A stretch of 41,508 bases of DNA from Winogradskyella sediminis (GCF_003387355.1 NZ_QUNH01000002.1:1-41508), one strand, 5' to 3'; counted from the stretch's first letter, positions 16,001-23,773 are shown. A program made the numbers and translations. Notes: generated from the sequence alone by a model not told the origin.

Positions 16001-17276
16001 ATATCAAGAGTTAAAAGCGCTGTTAGGTGAAAAAGCCTTATTAGAAATGGTGACTAAAGATGCGATTGAAAACGGAACTCCGATTAAAAAATTATTGACT
16101 CAAATTAAAGACAATCTTAAGCCTTCTAAAACAGAAGAAAGCGTAAAATCTTCTTATGCAGGTGGTGTCTATAGCGATGGTTTACCTTGGAGTGGAGTTT
16201 TAGCAAAAATTGATACTAAAAAACACCATTGGAAATTTGCAGCACATATTGCTAATAAAGAACCTAAAAATGTACCCGCACTTGTAAAAGAGTATAAAAA
16301 GAAAAGTGGTAACCCTAATAAAATTGAATTAGCGTGGAATGGTGGTTACATCCTCAATCCAGAATTGGTAGGTAAATTAGGCTTACCAGAAACCTATATT
16401 GGTTCGCCTTTAGGTTTACTAATTATGAATAATCAGGTGTATTGTCCTCCACTTTTTAATAAACCCGCTTTTATTATCTATAAAAATGGTGACGTCGATA
16501 TAAGAAAAGTGAATAGTAAAGCCGGTTTTACGATCTCGGGAAAATCGTCTGCGCTAACATTTTCTAGTCATAACTACAATAATCACAGTAGTACAGAACC
16601 ATGCTTTTATGATCTATCTTATGCAGAGGACAGCTTTGAAGGTAATGGTAATGTTATTGTTAGAATTGCAGGTCATACGGTAAAGGAAATTATAAAAACA
16701 AAGCCTAAGGAGACGGTAAGTGTGATTCCGGTTGGGATAACCTTATCAATTCCTTTAGCAATATTTTCTGAAACAATGTTTAAGGTAGGTAAGCCTTTAT
16801 CGATTCAATTATTAGAACCAGAGCAAAATCCTTATAAATGGGATGAGATTTCTTACGCAATTGAAGCTGGACCTATGCTTATAAATGAAGGACAACAAGT
16901 CTTAAATATGGAAGAGGAAGGTTGGAAAACCGCCAACTCCATTAAAACGCAAGCAGCAAGGTTAGATTTTACAGATATGCGTGGACCAAAAATTGCTGTT
17001 GGTATTACAAAGGAAGGTAAACTAATGGTCCTTATGGTGAATGGTAGAATTAGGGAATCTGTTGGAGCTACACATTTTGATATGGTTGACATTCTTCTAA
17101 AATACGGAATGGACAAAGCAATGGGCTTTGATCCTGGAGGAAGTAGCACATTGGTCGTTGATGGTAACATCATGAATATTTCACCATACAATAAAAACTA
17201 CGAAAAAGATATCTATGCTTTGCCTCCTGAACCGAGATTTGTGGCGAATGCCATTATGGGATGGATTGAAGACTAG
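13083..17276 (+). CDS. Giant fusion: GT4-like glycosyltransferase + unknown region + phosphodiester glycosidase (NAGPA)
   Basis: One uninterrupted 1397-residue protein. Residues ~30-600 are a GT-B domain paralogous to the preceding gene: NNNHDFYWEGGNRA (about 203-216) parallels HDHDFHWERGERY, PTRVISRKSIE matches its RxxxxKG segment, and QTEGRGLPIIEAAACGTPIF (about 470) is the donor motif. Residues ~600-1020 match nothing I recognise; they are largely helical and charged, without membrane helices. Residues ~1025-1397 are a NAGPA/DUF2233 phosphodiester glycosidase: YAGGVYSDGLPWSG, WNGGY (N1086), MRGPKIAVGI and the D1350-PGGSSTLVVDG signature. Mammalian NAGPA removes GlcNAc from mannose-6-phosphodiesters. 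Here the domain has no signal peptide and appears cytosolic. Joining and cleaving domains in one chain suggests transfer plus trimming or editing of a sugar phosphodiester (inference). A terminator follows at 17292. Confidence 0.85.
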   Translation: MTDKKTNKISTILHELKNENINTWFDLGLFMDKFKEKKLPSAFKGNASTFDTHLEDGGIAFLTFYFTIDGITVEAEKYAKTFKNIYPDIPIHFIAGEIKQEADELIPKTAFRKVIPEMEAFDAWPLYKDFFQIKMERGSEAYNNLIGKFWDEVLVLVEKLGTYIETQNISLLYLINVCSNPGNVSLALATVLVSEYLGIPVINNNHDFYWEGGNRAVEVKKKGLKKGPRDFFFHNAHVGEFFSIIETIYPWESRSWMNVNINRIQQDHLININGHNPANVALIGTAVDTKLHQMSKRDIIKAFMQVSSIFANKKDTITVHTAAHHTESKRSLKPILLGYKHIKNFDFVNNNIVFLQPTRVISRKSIELNFKLIKRLFSYDSFAEKFLTNPQLKLSLIVSGPIPHGQQHYYRDLKKDFSNFLKELPKAFKSRVLLGFLFSEFDKNDFKKKHKKPLDIEQLFDVASLILLPSQTEGRGLPIIEAAACGTPIFCRQYEPREVYDEVIGRHLDESLRLNVLEFKGSKVPKKLAEKICDHVFYPQNRMVDVTHNRSVIKKRYSLEALEKNMRYILQRLYYQLVSVSIDDNPQVVNLLKAYKSSVNFENEDLNAILNKTTRHYLPGYGRLSFMHYLKSLIDPSFFRVEEQLVKGRVMRYARMMENDIPDLVNTNLELIHKYYNAIDDIFKYVDGEISIRHDHALAYRHRNKKSYAYQAFTYQEVTGLVNMIYTDVFKPKNLPDLTLAPQFFADWELALFQLTNSKYLGIDDRKILTKNLKKNVPKGYFPGRYIKHELEYFVLQPIRSQLKLTIEQELTSEILDTNVNKLEKIYIFIHEPRITKWFSSADIKEYLESGKEPELGLLYKAGVVQIIETKQWSEGVHFPQMGAKAIKILRAIKEANGFLITNGEYAAMMTDIIEIDHFHIGKVLYEMTAKIMGIPKGSGFIQFVPAGVRTTLAYPTPIQTAKDFDNVLKSELYQELKALLGEKALLEMVTKDAIENGTPIKKLLTQIKDNLKPSKTEESVKSSYAGGVYSDGLPWSGVLAKIDTKKHHWKFAAHIANKEPKNVPALVKEYKKKSGNPNKIELAWNGGYILNPELVGKLGLPETYIGSPLGLLIMNNQVYCPPLFNKPAFIIYKNGDVDIRKVNSKAGFTISGKSSALTFSSHNYNNHSSTEPCFYDLSYAEDSFEGNGNVIVRIAGHTVKEIIKTKPKETVSVIPVGITLSIPLAIFSETMFKVGKPLSIQLLEPEQNPYKWDEISYAIEAGPMLINEGQQVLNMEEEGWKTANSIKTQAARLDFTDMRGPKIAVGITKEGKLMVLMVNGRIRESVGATHFDMVDILLKYGMDKAMGFDPGGSSTLVVDGNIMNISPYNKNYEKDIYALPPEPRFVANAIMGWIED

Positions 17277-17291
17277 CTCAAAACATTGATT

Positions 17292-17329
17292 AAAAAAAGA
17301 GGCAAACAGTGATATTTGCTTCTTTTTTT
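17292..17329. terminator. Terminator after the glycosyltransferase pair
   Basis: A 15-bp stem with one G-U pair, from the A-run and GAGGCAAA (17292-17306) to TTTGCTTC and a T-run (17315-17329), has an 8-base loop. A-run and T-run flank the stem, so it can act in both directions. Confidence 0.85.
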
Positions 17330-17340
17330 ATTCAACGTAT

Positions 17341-17373
17341 TCCTGAATATCAGGTTGAACGCAGTCGAAACCA
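17341..17373. repeat. Relic of a dispersed flavobacterial repeat
   Basis: The segment contains CAGGTTGAACGCAGTCGAAA (17351-17370), close to the sequence TTGAGCGCAGTCGAAA that I know as a high-copy intergenic element in many Flavobacteriaceae. The remaining 240 bases up to 17615 hold no gene. They contain further degenerate pieces such as CATTTCGAGT (17392-17401) and CACTTTGAGTGAAATT (about 17569-17584) that look like decayed copies of the same element. Confidence 0.55.
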
Positions 17374-17615
17374 CTTTTATACTATTACGGCATTTCGAGT
17401 AAAATTTCGTTTTTTAGAAATTTTGTAACGTGAAGGCTTATATCTAACCAAGGTTTTCGATATGATTTCTTCGTGCTTCAAAATCATTAGAACTAACGTT
17501 TTATCAAGTAATTTAAATCAAACTGTTTAGTTAATTAGGGTTGAAAACTTCTATTATGGCGTTACGTCACTTTGAGTGAAATTCAATTTTAAGAACTCTA
17601 TTCACTTAGAAAGAC

Positions 17616-18521
17616 TTAGCCCAACAAATCCTCTAAAGCAGGTTTTAAATTCACAAACTGAAAATTAAAACCTTCAGCTTCTACCTTCTGAGAACTGACG
17701 CGTTGACTCTCAAACAAAAGGATATGCATGTCGCCTAACACGAGTTTCATAGCAAATTTTGGAATGTTTGGTAAAATCAACGGTCTATGTAAAATCTTTG
17801 CTGCAGCTTTGGTGAGCTCTTTATTAGTTACCGGATTTGGAGCCACACCATTGTAAATCCCTTCAAAATCATTTTGAACAGCAAAGACAAATAGCGACGC
17901 TAAATCTTTAACATGAATCCAGCTTTGCCATTGTTTACCAGTTCCAAAAGCGGCACCTGCACCATATTTTATAGGTTTTGCTATTTCTGGCAATGCACCA
18001 CCATCTTTAGCTAATACTAACCCAATTCTAATTTTTGCAACCTTAATCTCTAAGGCACTAAAACCATCTACGGCAGCTTCCCATTGGTGTACAACTTTTC
18101 CTAAAAATGTTTCTGAAATTTCGTTGTTCGTCTCTTCGTAATAGTTTATTAAACTCGTTGGATAAATACCAATTGCACTCGCAGACACTATTTGGTTTAT
18201 CTTATAATTATGCTTTTTTATGGTGTCTTGTAAAAGTTGTGCTGTTTCAGTTCTGCTTTTTAAAATGACCTCTTTATAAGTGTCTGTCCAGCGTTTAGAA
18301 ATCGTAGCTCCAACCATATTGATAATGGCAGATACTCCTTCAAAGCAGTTGTGATCTATTGCTTTCGTATTTGGGTTCCAATAAAATCCTTTATAATTTG
18401 GTGCCGTACTCAATTTGGATTTCGATGTTGTTAAATAATGTACGTTGATGCCTTCAGCATGACATTTTTTTACAATTTCTTGTCCTATTAATCCAGTCGC
18501 GCCAGTTATTAAAACGGTCAT
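17616..18521 (-). CDS. TIGR01777-family NAD-dependent epimerase/dehydratase
   Basis: A 301-residue extended SDR. The N-terminal glycine motif GATGLIG (7-13) binds NAD(P), and the YWNPNTKAID and NMVGATISKRWTDTYKEVILKSR stretches are diagnostic of TIGR01777 (YfcH/SDR39U1). A DUF1731 C-terminal tail (VLGDMHILLFESQRVSSQKVEAEGF) ends the protein. Length agrees with the family (about 300). The reaction is unknown; some members are annotated as cell-division inhibitor homologues on weak grounds. It is alone on the minus strand, separated by 214 bases from the upstream MnmD gene. Confidence 0.92.
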   Translation of the reverse strand: MTVLITGATGLIGQEIVKKCHAEGINVHYLTTSKSKLSTAPNYKGFYWNPNTKAIDHNCFEGVSAIINMVGATISKRWTDTYKEVILKSRTETAQLLQDTIKKHNYKINQIVSASAIGIYPTSLINYYEETNNEISETFLGKVVHQWEAAVDGFSALEIKVAKIRIGLVLAKDGGALPEIAKPIKYGAGAAFGTGKQWQSWIHVKDLASLFVFAVQNDFEGIYNGVAPNPVTNKELTKAAAKILHRPLILPNIPKFAMKLVLGDMHILLFESQRVSSQKVEAEGFNFQFVNLKPALEDLLG

Positions 18522-18735
18522 TTTTCTTTTTTATGTAAAGATACGAAAGGTATAAAGTGTGCGTATGAGATTTAGATATGATTTAACGTTTGGGAATATA
18601 GGCCTTTATTCAGTTATCATTTTAAAATTAGAATATTACAATATAGAAATTGTTTGAAGTAAAAGATAAACGCATATGAAGTCTACGTTGTACAAGAGCT
18701 TATATAAAATATTTAAACTCTCAACATTTACTACA

Positions 18736-19455
18736 CTATACGGTGGCTGAATGTTTTGTTGCTCTCAACATTTCACGTTTTCCTGGTGGTCCTGGTAATC
18801 GCTCTACTGTAAAGCCAACAGCTTGCATAGCGCGTCTCACACTGCCTTTTGCTGAATACGTTACTAAAATACCATTGGGCTTAAGTGCGTTGAACATAAT
18901 TTTGAAAATATCCTCAGTCCATAAGTCAGGTTGAACTCGAGCACCAAATGCATCAAAATAAATAATATTATAGGTGTTTTTAGAACGAATATCTTTAAAG
19001 AATTTTTCTTGTTTTTCTAGTTGAAAATTAGGTGTGATAGCAAATGCGCCTTCCCATGGAGTCTCATGTAGCTTTTTGAAAACAGTTTTATGGGAGTCCG
19101 AAATGAGTTCAACATAATTTAATTGATTGATTTCTTCTGGTTGTACTGGGTACGCTTCAATACCTGTATAATTGAGGTTTAAATTGTGCTTTTCCCCTTC
19201 AATAACCGTTAAAAAAGCATTGAGACCAGTGCCAAATCCTATTTCTAAAATGTTTATAGTAGTTTTTGCAGAGGTACTTTTACGATCTTCAGTTAAATGG
19301 GCAAGTTTGTTTTCATAATAAAAAAGCAAACCATGTTTCATAAAAACGTGATTTGCTTCTTGTATAGCACCATGAATGGAATGGTATTGCTCGTTCCAGT
19401 CTTCTATTTGGATGGTTTTAGAACCATCTGATGTGGTAATTATATTGCGTTTCAA
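18736..19455 (-). CDS. mnmD: tRNA mnm5s2U34 methyltransferase MnmD (TTG start)
   Basis: A 239-residue SAM-dependent methyltransferase corresponding to the N-terminal half of bifunctional MnmC. It has the SAM motif LEIGFGTGLNAFLT (about residues 70-83), the GIEAYP acidic strand end and YFDAFGARVQPDLWT, which is diagnostic of the family, then VTYSAKGSVRRAM. It finishes mnm5(s2)U34 in the wobble position of tRNAs. The oxidoreductase half is absent, which is usual in Bacteroidetes. The only workable start is a TTG at 19455, four bases after the cytochrome stop; the frame is closed by a TGA five codons upstream. It is the last gene of a three-gene run with the cytochrome and DUF4920. Confidence 0.87.
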   Translation of the reverse strand: MKRNIITTSDGSKTIQIEDWNEQYHSIHGAIQEANHVFMKHGLLFYYENKLAHLTEDRKSTSAKTTINILEIGFGTGLNAFLTVIEGEKHNLNLNYTGIEAYPVQPEEINQLNYVELISDSHKTVFKKLHETPWEGAFAITPNFQLEKQEKFFKDIRSKNTYNIIYFDAFGARVQPDLWTEDIFKIMFNALKPNGILVTYSAKGSVRRAMQAVGFTVERLPGPPGKREMLRATKHSATV

Positions 19456-19459
19456 AAAA

Positions 19460-19918
19460 TTATTGAATCAGTAGTTTTTTTATCTTAGGAATTGGTCCTG
19501 TGCATTCTGTTTTATGGCAATTTAAGCAATTGTTAATGGCTGTATTATAACGCTCTTTTAGTTCCGTTTTCCCTAGCGTGTCTACGATTGCTTTTTGCGA
19601 TGCAATAAAAACATTTACAAAGCTTTGCCAATTTTCAGTTCTAGATTTTCCAGCAGTCATTTCTGCGGAGTGTAATTTTAATAAATCTAAGGGTAAGCTG
19701 GTAGGTGTTCCACCAGCCACAATTTGTGATTTTAATTGTTGGTTGTAAGCGTACATGGCATTCATAAAACCTGCCATTTCAGAAGGCTGGTACATCTCGT
19801 AGACTACAGCCTTCTTTAACGGTTCTTTAGAGGTGTCTTCTTTATCTTTACAACTAAAAACCGTTAAGAATAAAAGAAAAGCAATACCAAAATATTTATT
19901 GTTTAAGTAAAACTCCAT
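19460..19918 (-). CDS. Lipoprotein c-type cytochrome with C-terminal heme site
   Basis: From the ATG at 19918 the protein has 152 residues. The signal peptide ends in a lipobox (LTVFSC, about residues 17-22), so it is lipid-anchored in the periplasm or outer membrane. A single heme motif, C131-L-N-C134-H135, lies near the C-terminus after an otherwise helical region. That order resembles class II (cytochrome c'-like) cytochromes more than class I, but I see no further proof. An extra Cys, C139, follows. Its start lies inside the end of the DUF4920 gene (23-base overlap), so translation is probably coupled. Confidence 0.72.
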   Translation of the reverse strand: MEFYLNNKYFGIAFLLFLTVFSCKDKEDTSKEPLKKAVVYEMYQPSEMAGFMNAMYAYNQQLKSQIVAGGTPTSLPLDLLKLHSAEMTAGKSRTENWQSFVNVFIASQKAIVDTLGKTELKERYNTAINNCLNCHKTECTGPIPKIKKLLIQ

Positions 19919-20399
19919 CAGCTTCAAAACCATATTCAAACTTAGGATCTGTAATCGCAGCAACTTCTTCCGTAGTCTTCCCTGCATCTTCGGCATAATG
20001 TCTTAATTCTTCTACAGAAGTTTCAGAAACAAACGCTTTACCAGTCATTACCACTTCACCTTCAGCATTTAAAGGCATAAAAAAACCATAATCTTTAAAT
20101 TTTACCATCACTTCCTCGTCATTACCCATATCCAAAGTCATCCAACATCCTTTTTTAGAGCAGACTTCAATAATTTTTCCTTTCACTTTAGAGGTAATGG
20201 TATCACCAACTTTTAATGTTTTATATGCTTCCATCATACGCTCAGAACTAAGCGCATCCGTGTCATTAATCTCTTTTCCAAAAGAAGCATAAGCCATCTC
20301 TTGTTTTACATCTTCAACTTTTTCTTCTGTTGTTTTGGTTTCATTTTTACACGAAAAAACAACAAAGTTAAGAGCTAAAAGTAGAATGATTTTTTTCAT
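19896..20399 (-). CDS. DUF4920 lipoprotein
   Basis: A 167-residue lipoprotein: the signal peptide MKKIILLLALNFVVFSC ends at a lipobox Cys17, a ~25-residue acidic linker follows, and then an OB-like beta domain with the family signature VCSKKGCWMTLDMG (about residues 78-91). DUF4920 is frequent in Flavobacteriia and unexplained; the two conserved cysteines in CSKKGC could bind metal or form a disulfide. Overlap with the c-type cytochrome downstream suggests an extracytoplasmic redox or metal role (inference). Confidence 0.85.
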   Translation of the reverse strand: MKKIILLLALNFVVFSCKNETKTTEEKVEDVKQEMAYASFGKEINDTDALSSERMMEAYKTLKVGDTITSKVKGKIIEVCSKKGCWMTLDMGNDEEVMVKFKDYGFFMPLNAEGEVVMTGKAFVSETSVEELRHYAEDAGKTTEEVAAITDPKFEYGFEADGVLLKQ

Positions 20400-20488
20400 T
20401 ATTTATAGATTTTGAATTGAATTAGTATTGAATTGCGAATTTAAACAATTTAACGGAATATAACCTTTTTTTAACGGTGCCGATTATG

Positions 20489-20496
20489 TATTTTTG
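20489..20496 (+). promoter_or_regulatory. -7 promoter box for ilvE
   Basis: TATTTTTG matches TAnnTTTG, 20 bases upstream of the ilvE start codon. No matching -33 TTG is evident at the usual distance. Confidence 0.55.
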
Positions 20497-20516
20497 TTGC
20501 AAAACCGCATTAAATT

Positions 20517-21590
20517 ATGGCTTTACATACCGATAAAATCAGTGTTGAAACATCTGAAACGTCTAAAATCGATACTGTAGATTTTAATAACTTAGACTTT
20601 GGTCGTGTGTTTACAGATCACATGTTTGTGTGTGATTATGAAGATGGTAAATGGCAAAACCCTAAAGTTATGCCTTACCAAGCCATGACTTTTGATCCGT
20701 CTGCACGTGTTTTTCATTATGGTCAAGCAGTATTTGAAGGCATGAAAGCCTATAAGGATGACGAGGGAAAGGTTTTTCTATTTAGACCAAAACTAAATTT
20801 TGAAAGAATTAATAAGTCTTCTGCGCGTTTGGCAATACCAGCGTTCCCTGAAGATTATTTCTTTGAAGGATTAGAGATGTTATTAAAATTAGATAATGAT
20901 TGGATTAAACCTGGTGTAGGAAACTCATTGTATTTGAGACCATTTGTCATTGCGACAGAGCCAGCAATATCAGCGTCTCCGGCAAATTCGTATCGTTTTA
21001 TGATTATTTGTTCACCGGCCAAATCTTATTATAACTCTGCTGTTAGAGTGTTAATCGCTGACCATTACAGTCGTTCTGCAAATGGTGGAGTTGGTGCTGC
21101 TAAAGCTGCAGGGAATTATGCAGCACAGTTTTATCCAACGAGTTTGGCTTTAGAAAGAGGGTTTCAGCAAGTGGTTTGGACTGATGCAGATTCGCATACG
21201 CTTTTAGAAGAAGCAGGAACCATGAATGTGTTTTTTAGAGTTAATGATAAATTAATTACAGCGCCTACTAGCGATCGAATTTTAGATGGTGTTACACGTA
21301 AGAGTATTATTCAGCTTGCTGAAGATTTAGGAATTACTTGCGACGTAAGACCTGTGTCTGTAGCAGAAATAAAAGAAGCTGCAAAAGATGGTAGTCTTAA
21401 AGAAATTTTTGGAGCTGGAACAGCCGCTGTTATTAGTCCAATTTCAGCATTTCAGCATCAAGACGAGTTGTTTGAAATCTCTGGAGTCGATGCTGTAGAT
21501 TCTTATGCCAAATTATTTAAACAAGCATTATTAAATATCCAACATAACTTATCGGATGATAAGCATGGATGGAGATACGAAGTAAAATAA
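20517..21590 (+). CDS. ilvE: Branched-chain amino-acid aminotransferase
   Basis: A 357-residue class IV aminotransferase of the longer BCAT2-like form. The PLP lysine is K196 in GAAKAAGNYAAQFYP. The substrate and cofactor loops show VFHYGQAVFEGMKAY (about 63-77), YLRPFVIATEP and LLEEAGTMNVFF, then TSDRILDGVTRKSI. It exchanges amino groups between glutamate and the keto acids of leucine, isoleucine and valine in the cytosol, the last step of their synthesis and first of their breakdown. It is single, with its own promoter and terminator. Other ilv genes are not in the window. Confidence 0.96.
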   Translation: MALHTDKISVETSETSKIDTVDFNNLDFGRVFTDHMFVCDYEDGKWQNPKVMPYQAMTFDPSARVFHYGQAVFEGMKAYKDDEGKVFLFRPKLNFERINKSSARLAIPAFPEDYFFEGLEMLLKLDNDWIKPGVGNSLYLRPFVIATEPAISASPANSYRFMIICSPAKSYYNSAVRVLIADHYSRSANGGVGAAKAAGNYAAQFYPTSLALERGFQQVVWTDADSHTLLEEAGTMNVFFRVNDKLITAPTSDRILDGVTRKSIIQLAEDLGITCDVRPVSVAEIKEAAKDGSLKEIFGAGTAAVISPISAFQHQDELFEISGVDAVDSYAKLFKQALLNIQHNLSDDKHGWRYEVK

Positions 21591-21608
21591 AGTAAACATT
21601 AGATAAAT

Positions 21609-21634
21609 AAAGCAGCCAATTGGCTGCTTTTTTT
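21609..21634. terminator. Bidirectional terminator between ilvE and MazG-like gene
   Basis: A 22-bp perfect palindrome (21609-21630) centred on GCAGCCAATTGGCTGC is followed by a T-run to 21634. It overlaps the stop codon of the convergent gene by two bases and can serve both strands. Confidence 0.9.
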
Positions 21635-22019
21635 ATGATTCTAAAATATCTAGAATATTTGGTTTAAAGTAATTTGGTCCTTTTAAAACTTTGCCATCTT
21701 CTCGATAAATAGGTTCGCCATCATCTCCTAATTTACTCATGTTACTACGTTGTATTTCTTCAAAAACCTCTTCGATTTTGTGTTGCATACCGTGTTCAAT
21801 TATGGTACCACACAAAATGTAAAGCATATCCCCTAAAGCATCTGCAACTTCTACTAAATCATTAGCATTGGCTGCTTCTAAGTATTCTTCATTTTCTTCG
21901 CGCATCAGCTTGTAGCGTAGCATGTTTTTGTCAATTCCTAAGTCTGCTTTTGGGGTTTCGCGATGCCCAATTTTAAAAGCCGTATGAAATGCTTTTACAG
22001 CATCAATTTTGTCTTGCAT
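21633..22019 (-). CDS. MazG-like nucleotide pyrophosphohydrolase
   Basis: A 128-residue all-alpha NTP-PPase. The magnesium-binding helix pair shows REENEEYLEA (E-E-x-x-E, about 40-49) and EVADALGDMLYIL (D-x-x-x-D, about 57-69), as in the MazG/HisE superfamily. These house-cleaning enzymes cut abnormal or excess nucleoside triphosphates to monophosphate and pyrophosphate. The C-terminal half (GDDGEPIYREDGKVLKGPNYF) is typical of the phosphoribosyl-ATP-pyrophosphohydrolase-like subfamily found in phages and Bacteroidetes. It is a single gene, convergent with ilvE. Confidence 0.85.
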   Translation of the reverse strand: MQDKIDAVKAFHTAFKIGHRETPKADLGIDKNMLRYKLMREENEEYLEAANANDLVEVADALGDMLYILCGTIIEHGMQHKIEEVFEEIQRSNMSKLGDDGEPIYREDGKVLKGPNYFKPNILDILES

Positions 22020-22047
22020 AGTTGTGGTATATTAATTGCTTAATCCT

Positions 22048-22055
22048 TATTTTTG
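22048..22055 (+). promoter_or_regulatory. -7 promoter box for the small membrane protein
   Basis: TATTTTTG, 15 bases before the ATG at 22071. It overlaps the left arm of an 8-bp inverted repeat, TTATTTTT (22047-22054) and AAAAATAA (22059-22066), whose right arm would lie in the very short leader. Confidence 0.5.
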
Positions 22056-22070
22056 CATAAAAATAAGAAG

Positions 22071-22256
22071 ATGTTTAGTACTGGTCAATGGATTTTTGGA
22101 ATATTATTTTTTATTGCCTTCGTTATCGTTATTGCCTTTCAATATCGTAAGGATCTTCAACTTCATAAGAAATATTACAAAGGTACCGTTTGGGTGCTTA
22201 TCGGATTTATTGCCTTTATTGGTATGATTGCCGCAATTAAGTTTATTTTTATGTAA
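22071..22256 (+). CDS. Small two-helix membrane protein
   Basis: 61 residues from the ATG at 22071: two hydrophobic helices (about 8-27 and 43-60) joined by a basic stretch (YRKDLQLHKKYYKG). By the positive-inside rule the loop should face the cytoplasm. It is divergent from the MazG-like gene and has its own -7 box, so it is likely a real gene. I do not recognise a characterised family; comparable short two-helix proteins are common in Flavobacteriaceae. Confidence 0.7.
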   Translation: MFSTGQWIFGILFFIAFVIVIAFQYRKDLQLHKKYYKGTVWVLIGFIAFIGMIAAIKFIFM

Positions 22257-22450
22257 TCGTCTGTTATTTAGTCTTTTTATCTAAAGATTAGTTTGCAATT
22301 CAAATTTTATAACTTTCTTTAAAAAATATTTTTAGATTTATAGAAATACCTACAAGTGTTATTTTTTTAATCTTGTAAAATGTTATTATCAGTTAAGAAA
22401 GTGTAAACTTTTTATTGTTTTTAAATTCGTTACAACCTAATTTTATTTTT

Positions 22451-23773
22451 ATGAAAACCGCTAAACTTTTTAACCTATTTATTTTTTTAATCCCATTACA
22501 TCTTGCTTTCGGTCAGAGCTATGTTGGCCATTCTATCGATAATTACGCAGGTGTCCAAGGAGCTATTTATAATCCTTCTTATATTGTGGGTACTAAATTA
22601 AGAGGAGATGTTAACTTGATTTCTGCCAGTGTATTTGGTGGAAGTGATTATTTCGGAATTAATATCAGTGATATCCTCAATTCCGATGGTGATTTTGATA
22701 TTGAAGATGATGCTGAAAAATTTCCTAGTAATGCAAATAGTTTTTTCGTCAATGCAGATGTAGTTGGACCTTCTTTTATGTTTAATTTAAATAAGAAAAG
22801 CAGTATTGGAGTTATAACTAGAGGTCGTGTTCATTTAAATGTTAATAACATTAATGGTGAGCTCTATGAAACGATTTCAAACGATTTTGATTCTGACGAG
22901 AGCTTTGACTTTGATTCTAAACACCTCAATGGAACGATGCATGCTTGGGCAGAAGTAGGGCTCGCGTATGCCAGAATACTTATGGAAAAACCTAATCACG
23001 TATTAAAAGGTGGTGTAACTTTAAAATATTTACAAGGAGCAGGTAGTGCGTTTATGAGTAGCCCTGAGTTGCAAGGTTATTATTCAGAACCTACAGAGAC
23101 ATTAACAACCCAAGGAAGGTTGATTTATGGTACAAGTCAAGATTTTGAATCTGATGATATAGAATTTAGCAACCTTACCGCAGGTTTTGGGCTCGATGTT
23201 GGTTTTACATACCAATGGTATGCTAATCGCGATAATGACAGTTTACCGACCTATAATACACCATATAAATTAAAAGTAGGAGTTTCTATTACCGATATTG
23301 GATCTATTAGTTACGATGATGCCACAGTAAGTAATTACGATTTAAATGCTTCGGTAGATACCTCAAATCCAGAAGAGGATATTGAAGAGTTTTTAGAGAA
23401 TAATTATAATGCAGTAGAAACAGAACAAACAGCAGAAATTAAATTGCCTACAGCAATGCATTTATTAGTAGATTATAGATTTGCTAAAAAATGGTATGTA
23501 AGTGCACAAGCTAATTTATCGATGGTAAAAAATGATTCAGAAATGAGCACTTCAATTTTAAATACGGTGACCGTGGCTCCACGATTAGAAACCAAATGGT
23601 TTAGTTTCTACGCTCCACTCAGTTTTAGACAGTACGGAGATACCTCTTTTGGAGGTGGTATTCGTTTAGGACCATTAACTGTAGGATCTGGTTCCGTTTT
23701 TACAAATCTTTTATCGGATAGTTCAAAAACAACTGATGTTTATCTTGGGCTTAAAATACCTTTATATAGATAG
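22451..23773 (+). CDS. DUF5723 outer-membrane beta-barrel protein
   Basis: 440 residues from the ATG at 22451. A cleavable signal peptide (KLFNLFIFLIPLHLAFG) ends at about residue 20, followed by the mature start QSYVGHSIDNYAGVQGAIYN, typical of DUF5723 proteins of Bacteroidetes. The rest alternates short amphipathic strands (for example TLKYLQGAG, VGFTYQWYAN, LGLKIPLYR at the C-terminus), as expected of a transmembrane barrel with aspartate- and glutamate-rich loops. Function is unknown. It is followed by a strong terminator at 23801. Confidence 0.82.
   Translation: MKTAKLFNLFIFLIPLHLAFGQSYVGHSIDNYAGVQGAIYNPSYIVGTKLRGDVNLISASVFGGSDYFGINISDILNSDGDFDIEDDAEKFPSNANSFFVNADVVGPSFMFNLNKKSSIGVITRGRVHLNVNNINGELYETISNDFDSDESFDFDSKHLNGTMHAWAEVGLAYARILMEKPNHVLKGGVTLKYLQGAGSAFMSSPELQGYYSEPTETLTTQGRLIYGTSQDFESDDIEFSNLTAGFGLDVGFTYQWYANRDNDSLPTYNTPYKLKVGVSITDIGSISYDDATVSNYDLNASVDTSNPEEDIEEFLENNYNAVETEQTAEIKLPTAMHLLVDYRFAKKWYVSAQANLSMVKNDSEMSTSILNTVTVAPRLETKWFSFYAPLSFRQYGDTSFGGGIRLGPLTVGSGSVFTNLLSDSSKTTDVYLGLKIPLYR

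Noticed and set aside
22047..22066. 8-bp inverted repeat overlapping the -7 box and leader of the small membrane protein.
   Set aside because: Made almost entirely of A and T and partly formed by the promoter box itself; not enough to call an operator.
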